From positions 1-8,865 of the forward strand of contig JBDGSI010000019.1 of assembly GCA_042217615.1 (NCBI GenBank): a stretch of DNA of 8,865 nucleotides. The letters are read 5' to 3'. Numbering within the stretch: position 1 is the first letter of the stretch; each line of letters opens with the position of its first letter. Made by a program: the position numbers and the translations under genes. The notes below the pieces were generated by a model. That model worked only from the letters and a program-made list of their open reading frames with translations. It made no database searches and was not told where the DNA came from. This stretch comes from JBDGSM01 sp042217615 (GTDB lineage: Archaea > Nanohalarchaeota > Nanosalinia > Nanosalinales > Nanosalinaceae). This document shows positions 4,592 to 8,865 of this stretch, one piece after another.

Positions 4592-5581
4592 CTACCGTTC
4601 TTCCAGCCCTTCATTATAGATTTTCTTGACAACCATTTCGATATCCGGCTCTTTGATCTCGAAATCGATTACATCATAGTTTTCAAGCACTTCCTGCATC
4701 AAGTCAGAGGCAGAAAGCTTCTCACGGTCGAAAACAACTTCAATACGGCTGTTTTCACGTTCAACTTTGACTACTCCATCAATATCAAGTTTAAAGCCCT
4801 CGCTGTCCCGAATATCCAGCACCAGCCTCCTGGAAGTAAACCTGTTTACCAGCGAGTCCAGTTCTCCATCGTAAATCTTTTTGCCTTCATCCAGAACGAC
4901 GATACGGTTGCAGAGATCCTCTATATCGCCGATATCATGCGTGGTCAGCATCACGGTAATATCTTTCTCTCGGTTCATCTTCCGTATAAAGTCTCTGATA
5001 CGTTCCTTCACAGCGACGTCAAGGCCTATAGTCGGTTCGTCCAGGTAGACGATCTTCGGATGATGTAGGAAAGCCGCAGCCAGTTCACATCGCATCTTCT
5101 GGCCGAGAGACAGTTTTCTGACGGGTTGCTCCCAGAACTCGGAAAGCTGCAAAACCTCGTCAAACTCTTCAATCCTCTCCTCATAGTATTCATCCTTGAC
5201 TTCGTATATCTCCTTCAAAAGCTTGAACGATTCTCTTACCGGCAGATCCCACCAGAGCTGGGTTTTCTGGCCGAATACGACGCCGATGTTCATCGCGTTC
5301 TTTTTTCGCTGCTTATGCGGGTTTCTGCCGTCGACTTCGATCTTTCCTGAGGAAGGTTCCAGGATTCCTGTCAGCATCTTGACGGTGGTAGATTTTCCGG
5401 CTCCGTTCGCGCCGATGTAGCCCATCATCTCGCCTTTATCGATCTCCAGGTTCAGGTCTTCTACTGCGTGAACTTCCTCGTACTCCCTTGAAACAAATGA
5501 TTTCAGGTATCCCCCGATGCCGTCTCCTCGTTGGTAGATCTTGAAGGTCTTGGACAGGTTTTCCGCTTCAATCAAAGCCAT
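4592..5581 (-). CDS. ABC transporter ATPase, COG4586-like
   Basis: 329 residues, cytoplasmic ATP-binding subunit. Motifs in order: Walker A GANGAGKST (57-65), Q loop VFGQKTQLWWDLPV (102-115; the QLWWDLP sequence is a hallmark of this subfamily), signature LSLGQ (157-161), Walker B IVYLDEPT (177-184), D loop GLD, H loop TTHD with H215. An N-terminal insertion (about 15-38) and a C-terminal extension beyond residue 245 (RRLVLDI...VIDFEIKEPDIE) are usual for this subfamily. It is the first gene of a three-gene operon; its promoter has TTAAAAAT 26 nt upstream and a GAGAGG Shine-Dalgarno-like site about 10 nt before ATG. All catalytic motifs are intact, so the transporter is probably functional. 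The transported compound cannot be told from sequence. Confidence 0.93.
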   Translation of the reverse strand: MALIEAENLSKTFKIYQRGDGIGGYLKSFVSREYEEVHAVEDLNLEIDKGEMMGYIGANGAGKSTTVKMLTGILEPSSGKIEVDGRNPHKQRKKNAMNIGVVFGQKTQLWWDLPVRESFKLLKEIYEVKDEYYEERIEEFDEVLQLSEFWEQPVRKLSLGQKMRCELAAAFLHHPKIVYLDEPTIGLDVAVKERIRDFIRKMNREKDITVMLTTHDIGDIEDLCNRIVVLDEGKKIYDGELDSLVNRFTSRRLVLDIRDSEGFKLDIDGVVKVERENSRIEVVFDREKLSASDLMQEVLENYDVIDFEIKEPDIEMVVKKIYNEGLEER

Positions 5582-5601
5582 AGAGAAGATTCCTCTCTAT
5601 A

Positions 5602-5612
5602 GATTTTTAATA
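5602..5612 (-). promoter_or_regulatory. TATA box of the ABC operon
   Basis: TATTAAAAATC on the minus strand is centred about 26 nt before the ATPase start. It is divergent from the promoter of the 5662 gene within an 80-bp intergenic region. Confidence 0.5.
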
Positions 5613-5631
5613 CGGCACCAGGTGGAAAGAT

Positions 5632-5640
5632 TGATAAAAA
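5632..5640 (+). promoter_or_regulatory. TATA box of the 5662 gene
   Basis: TGATAAAAA is centred 26 nt before the ATG at 5662, predicting a leaderless or nearly leaderless mRNA of its own. No Shine-Dalgarno site is seen. Confidence 0.5.
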
Positions 5641-5661
5641 CCTAAAAACAAAAGTGTTATT

Positions 5662-6603
5662 ATGAGCCAGTGGTCAAAATTGTTGGAGGGTGATGAGGCC
5701 AGGGATCAGTTAGGTGTAAATATAGCTCTGATGAAGAGCGGTGATCACCCGCCTCAGGTTGATCCAAGCAGTTACATAACAGCTGGCGAAGAATTAATGT
5801 CAAACTGGGATCAATATGGCGATCGATTGTATCACGGTACTGCTCAGGAAAATATTGGGGAAATACTTAAGGAAGGTGCGATTGTTCCAGGCGAAGATAA
5901 TGAGGCAAGTACAGGAGAAATGGGCAATCAGGGCAAAGTCTATTACTCAAGCCTAATTCATGCCGGTTCTCACTATGCTGAATCAGCTCATCCAACAAGA
6001 GAAGAGATTTTAGAGGCAGCCAAAAATGATCTGGACTTTGAAGAGGAGTTCGACTTAGCACCTGAAGAACTGGATTATGCGCACCTGCATGACATAATGA
6101 CGAAGGGCATTAATGGAGATTTCAAAGAGGAAGAATTCCTTCAATCCGAGAGAGGATATGTCTCAGGGCGCTACAAAGCTGCTTACGAGAGATTCTCCAA
6201 AATTCCTGAAGATAAACCTGAGCCTTTATTGATTGGATTCGGACCTCAGAATATAGTGAATGGAAGCATACCCCCAGATTATAATCACGAGTTTGAAGCA
6301 ATAGAAAATGAAGACCACTTAGCTGAAGGAAGCGCATCGAGAGTTCTGCTGGACGAGAACGTTTCACTTTACTTCAGCCAACCCAATGTAGAAAGTTTAA
6401 GGGAGAAATACCATAATTTCCCTGGAAAAATACTTTCTTTAGATTCTCTCAAGCTAAAACACCAGATCAAGATGCGTGACATTTACGGACCCGAAAACCA
6501 TCCTGTAAACTTTGAACCGGTTTGGAAAGGAGAAATAAGAACGGTAACACTAAACGAAGACACACCTCCCACACCTTTCGGAAAGATTAAAATTTCAGGA
6601 TAA
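5662..6603 (+). CDS. Unrecognised protein with ADP-ribosyltransferase-like (H-Y-E) motifs
   Basis: 313 residues, acidic, no signal peptide or membrane helix. The pattern matches the PARP/ART fold: RLYHGTAQENIGEILKEGAI (55-74) places H58-G-T60 on the first strand, followed by a helix and a 'x-G' turn. GKVYYSS (91-97) followed by AGSHYAES (101-108) fits the second motif (Y94/Y95-S), and AEGSASRVLL (221-230) could supply the third-motif glutamate E222. Such folds transfer ADP-ribose from NAD to protein, nucleic acid or small molecules, or act as RNA 2'-phosphotransferases. The wide insert (110-190) and the C-terminal extension (240-313) are not assigned. It is flanked by the divergent ABC operon and the convergent XPB gene (2 bp between stops) and has its own promoter. 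It contains no AGGCCT, unlike most of the window, which hints at acquisition. Fold inferred by eye; function uncertain. Confidence 0.6.
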   Translation: MSQWSKLLEGDEARDQLGVNIALMKSGDHPPQVDPSSYITAGEELMSNWDQYGDRLYHGTAQENIGEILKEGAIVPGEDNEASTGEMGNQGKVYYSSLIHAGSHYAESAHPTREEILEAAKNDLDFEEEFDLAPEELDYAHLHDIMTKGINGDFKEEEFLQSERGYVSGRYKAAYERFSKIPEDKPEPLLIGFGPQNIVNGSIPPDYNHEFEAIENEDHLAEGSASRVLLDENVSLYFSQPNVESLREKYHNFPGKILSLDSLKLKHQIKMRDIYGPENHPVNFEPVWKGEIRTVTLNEDTPPTPFGKIKISG

Positions 6604-6605
6604 GT

Positions 6606-8240
6606 TTACTCCTTCACTTTCACCGGAACTCCTTTCTCCTTCAGAAGTTCTACCTGCTGCTTCACAAAGTCTTCTTCGTTGCTGCCTTTTGTCGCGATCA
6701 TGTAGACCTGTGCGTCGCCGAAAGGCCTCATTACTCTTCCTGCGCGTTGTGTTGCCTGTCTTCTGCTTCCTCCTTGTCCGCTCATGATGATCCCTACTTC
6801 TGCGTCCGGTAGGTCGAGGCCTTCGTCGCCGATTCTTGAGACTATTATGGCGTCTAGTTTGTCGTCTCTGAATTTTTGGAAGTATTTTTCTCGTTCTTCG
6901 TGGTCTGTTTCTCCTGAGATGAATGGTATGTTGTATTCTTCTTCGAGTGTTTCTCCCTGGTCTATCCAGTCGCAGAAGATTATTATCTTGTTGTCTTCGT
7001 GTTTTTCCAGGAGTTTTTCCAGGTTTTCTTTTTTAGCAGGGTTTTTTGAGGCGATTATTGCTTTTTTGATACCTGAGGCCTGTTCGTATTTGTGTCTGTA
7101 GAAGTCTGAGGCCCATTCTTTCAGTTGGATTTCTACTTCCGGTTTTTTGACGAATCCTTTCTGGAAGAACCGTGCCCAGTCCCCTCCTATTTCCTGACCT
7201 ATCAGGGCGTAAATGTCTTTTTCTTTGGAGTCTTCTCTGACAGGGGATGCTGAAAGGCCTACGCGACGTGTTGACTGAAGTGAGGCTGTTTTTCTGAAGA
7301 GCTGGGATGGAATGTGGTGTACTTCGTCGAAGATGATTAATCCCCATTCCTTCCGGAATAAGTCGGTTTTATCGCCGGCCATGTGGTAAGTTGCGATTGT
7401 TACGTCGTTCATTTCTTTTTCGTCGCCGTGGTATTCTCCTATCTGGTCTTCTGTAACTGTGGTTTTATCCAGGATCTCTCTTTTCCACTGCCCTACCAGG
7501 TTTCTCTGAGGTACGAGTATAAGTGTTGGAGAGTCTATTTTTGCCATAAGGCCTATAGCTGTAACTGTTTTACCTGAGCCTGCAGGGTTGGCGAGTACAG
7601 CAGCTTTTTTCTCGTATGATTTTTCCACGTACTGTTTCTGGTAAGGCCTGAGCTCGAGGTCTTCTTCAAGATCTGCCCCGATTTTTGTATCTGTTTCACG
7701 GAATTTTGAGTTATCCTGTACCGGGTAACCTTTTTTCAGGAGAACCTGTTTTATTTCAGCACGGGATTTACTACCCATTTTAATCCTCGACTTTGTATCG
7801 GACAGGTCTACTGAAAGATTCTTCCTTACTTTTTCTATTCCACGTGCCCACTCCATTCTCTCCTTGTTTGAGGCTTCAAGTGCGTGGTAACGGCCTTCGT
7901 GTTCTATGGAGAATACTTGTTGTTTTTCATAGGTTCTTTCAACCCATTCAAGGAAGCGAGGCCTTGAGCCAAGAAGTTCTGTGTATATTTCCTTCATTTC
8001 TTCCAGGGATTTATCTGAGTTCCAGATATCCATTTCTTTGACCTGGAATTTGAAGTGCTGGCCTGAAGAGGTCTCCATGTGTGCTATACTGGAGATTCTG
8101 TTCAGTGTTTCTTCGTCGGGTTCGGTAAGTATTATTTCTCTCTCTGGCTCGAAGAAGACTACCTGTTGCTGGTTGTCCAGCTCCCTGATTTTCTGTTCAA
8201 GTTCTTCACGTGAGAGTTCGGAAAGTTTTTCTTCCTCCAT
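6606..8240 (-). CDS. xpb: XPB/Rad25-type superfamily 2 DNA helicase
   Basis: 544 residues. XPB helicases are ATP-driven 3'-5' DNA translocases used in nucleotide excision repair and promoter opening in eukaryotes; in archaea the role is probably repair. Motifs: RPYQ (198-201), Walker A ANPAGSGKT (217-225), Ia LVPQRNLVGQW (242-252), II DEVHH (305-309), III SASP (330-333) followed at once by the XPB-specific RED motif (335-337), IV IIIFCDW (419-425), V VSRIGDEGLDLPDAE (467-481), VI RRQATQRAGRVMRP (493-506). The N-terminal 190 residues are long and charged, in the position of the damage-recognition domain, and the whole is longer than the roughly 450-residue archaeal XPBs I recall. The usual archaeal partner nuclease Bax1 is not adjacent. 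A TATA box lies 27 nt upstream. It ends 2 bp from the converging 5662 gene. Confidence 0.9.
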   Translation of the reverse strand: MEEEKLSELSREELEQKIRELDNQQQVVFFEPEREIILTEPDEETLNRISSIAHMETSSGQHFKFQVKEMDIWNSDKSLEEMKEIYTELLGSRPRFLEWVERTYEKQQVFSIEHEGRYHALEASNKERMEWARGIEKVRKNLSVDLSDTKSRIKMGSKSRAEIKQVLLKKGYPVQDNSKFRETDTKIGADLEEDLELRPYQKQYVEKSYEKKAAVLANPAGSGKTVTAIGLMAKIDSPTLILVPQRNLVGQWKREILDKTTVTEDQIGEYHGDEKEMNDVTIATYHMAGDKTDLFRKEWGLIIFDEVHHIPSQLFRKTASLQSTRRVGLSASPVREDSKEKDIYALIGQEIGGDWARFFQKGFVKKPEVEIQLKEWASDFYRHKYEQASGIKKAIIASKNPAKKENLEKLLEKHEDNKIIIFCDWIDQGETLEEEYNIPFISGETDHEEREKYFQKFRDDKLDAIIVSRIGDEGLDLPDAEVGIIMSGQGGSRRQATQRAGRVMRPFGDAQVYMIATKGSNEEDFVKQQVELLKEKGVPVKVKE

Positions 8241-8250
8241 GCCCCTTCCA

Positions 8251-8272
8251 CTTATAGGGAAAATTTTTTATC
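8251..8272. promoter_or_regulatory. Compact divergent promoters, xpb and methyltransferase
   Basis: The 45-bp gap between two divergent genes holds both TATA-like elements. GATAAAAAAT (minus, 8272-8263) is centred 27 nt before the XPB start. CTTATAG (plus, 8251-8257) is centred about 32 nt before the methyltransferase ATG. They almost overlap, so the two promoters may compete. Confidence 0.45.
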
Positions 8273-8285
8273 CTTCAACTCGGTG

Positions 8286-8865
8286 ATGGATTCGAGTGAA
8301 GAAAGTAAGGATGGAAAAACTGTTTTAATGAAGGCAGAGTTGAAGAAGAAGCTTTCACAGGCGGAAGGTTTTGAGAACCCGCGTATAAGCCTTGAACAGT
8401 ACGTTACTCCTCCAGGCCTTGCTGCAGATATGGTTCACACTGCTTACATGCAGGGCGATATTGAAGGCCTTACCGTTGCGGATCTGGGAACAGGGACCGG
8501 CGTCCTGGCGATCGGAGCTGCACTGGCAGGTGCTGAAAAAGTGAAGGCCTTTGATAAGGATGAAGAAGCGTTAGAGAAGGCGGAAGAGAATGCGGAGAGG
8601 CTTGGGGTAAAGAAGTTTATTGATTTCGAGGTTTGTGATGTGGAAGAAGTTGAAGAAGACGTTGATACTGTTTTGATGAATCCTCCGTTCTCTGTTCATT
8701 CTGATATAGGTCTTAGTTTCTGGGATAGGGCTGTTGAGATTGGGGAAAAGGTTTACGGTATCTGTCCTCGTGGGGCTCGGGAACCTATAAAAGATTTTGT
8801 CGGAAACTCAAGTCATGAGATTTTGGGGGTAGAGGCCTATTCGATCGGCCTGCCTCCAAGCTACG
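8286..8865 (+). CDS. METTL5-like RNA adenine-N6 methyltransferase (3' end outside window)
   Basis: 193 residues are visible from ATG 8286 to the window end. It is a class I SAM-dependent methyltransferase. LEQYVTPPGLAADM (36-49) is the characteristic N-terminal signature of METTL5-type enzymes, motif I is DLGTGTG (66-72), the SAM-ribose acidic residue is D90 (AFDKD), and the catalytic NPPF is at 132-135. Human METTL5 makes N6-methyladenosine in small-subunit rRNA with TRMT112; archaeal relatives are presumed to act on 16S rRNA, and Trm112 would be the expected partner, encoded elsewhere. Family length is about 200-210 residues, so only the last few residues are probably missing. The first 14 residues are hydrophilic and the Met at 15 is an alternative start; the 8286 start fits the promoter spacing better. 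Four AGGCCT copies lie in this gene. Confidence 0.88.
   Translation, partial: MDSSEESKDGKTVLMKAELKKKLSQAEGFENPRISLEQYVTPPGLAADMVHTAYMQGDIEGLTVADLGTGTGVLAIGAALAGAEKVKAFDKDEEALEKAEENAERLGVKKFIDFEVCDVEEVEEDVDTVLMNPPFSVHSDIGLSFWDRAVEIGEKVYGICPRGAREPIKDFVGNSSHEILGVEAYSIGLPPSY

Larger units (their letters stand above)
120..8838. repeat. Dispersed over-represented palindrome AGGCCT (24 copies)
   Basis: Copies start at 120, 236, 816, 1062, 1073, 1195, 1207, 1741, 1828, 2883, 3489, 4426, 5022, 6723, 6817, 7076, 7255, 7549, 7644, 7959, 8414, 8465, 8545 and 8833. At roughly 46% GC fewer than 2 would be expected. They fall in coding frames that read differently (K-G-L, E-A-S, R-P) as well as in tRNA introns and spacers. 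By hand count, AGGCC is followed by T in about 24 of 30 cases. Confidence 0.85.

Noticed and set aside
7793..8286. Plus-strand open frames opposite xpb
   Set aside because: They are antisense to a helicase gene with all motifs intact and have Ser/Phe-rich translations typical of shadow frames.
1..8865. CRISPR array, insertion sequence or prophage genes
   Set aside because: No regularly spaced repeats, transposase, integrase or terminal inverted repeats of suitable size were seen; the short repeat AGGCCT is dispersed, not arrayed.

Overview
The window looks archaeal. Both complete tRNA genes carry introns at position 37/38 that can be folded into bulge-helix-bulge splice motifs. The gltX fragment, the XPB helicase and the METTL5-like methyltransferase are of archaeal type, and AT-rich TATA-like boxes sit about 26 nt upstream of several start codons, as in leaderless archaeal mRNAs. 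Moderate GC, acidic but lysine-containing proteins, a Tat-exported protein and compact gene packing would fit a DPANN lineage such as Nanohaloarchaeota. That placement is an inference; no marker gene here settles it.

Layout. 1-381: 3' end of glutamyl-tRNA synthetase (+). 414-807: broken ABC-2 permease (-). 860-1560: tRNA block on the minus strand. In transcription order it holds tRNA-Val(GAC) with a 178-nt structured intron, a 166-nt hairpin-rich spacer, a CAT-anticodon tRNA with a 73-nt intron, and an orphan tRNA 3'-half-like sequence, ending in hairpins and a T-run. 1687-1842: 51-residue two-CxxC protein (+). 1894-2342: inorganic pyrophosphatase interrupted by 78 N (+). 2378-2932: Tat-signal protein of unknown function (-). 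3006-5581: tight three-gene ABC exporter operon (-). 5662-6603: unrecognised protein with ADP-ribosyltransferase-like motifs (+). 6606-8240: XPB-type helicase (-). 8286-end: METTL5-like RNA adenine methyltransferase, cut by the window end (+).

How the parts relate. Most of the genes are housekeeping: translation (gltX, tRNAs, the rRNA methyltransferase candidate), phosphate metabolism (pyrophosphatase) and DNA repair or transcription (XPB). The accessory part is the ABC exporter of unknown cargo, the Tat protein and the possible ADP-ribosyltransferase.

The strongest unexplained signal is the palindrome AGGCCT. I count 24 copies in about 8.8 kb, where fewer than 2 would be expected, in coding sequence in different frames and in tRNA introns and spacers. 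It resembles a highly iterated palindrome such as cyanobacterial HIP1. The longest stretch without it, about 1.7 kb, contains the possible ADP-ribosyltransferase gene. The second notable signal is the tRNA block, with a switch-like structured intron, a repeat placed exactly at the intron start and at the tRNA trailer, and a tRNA 3' half with no visible partner.
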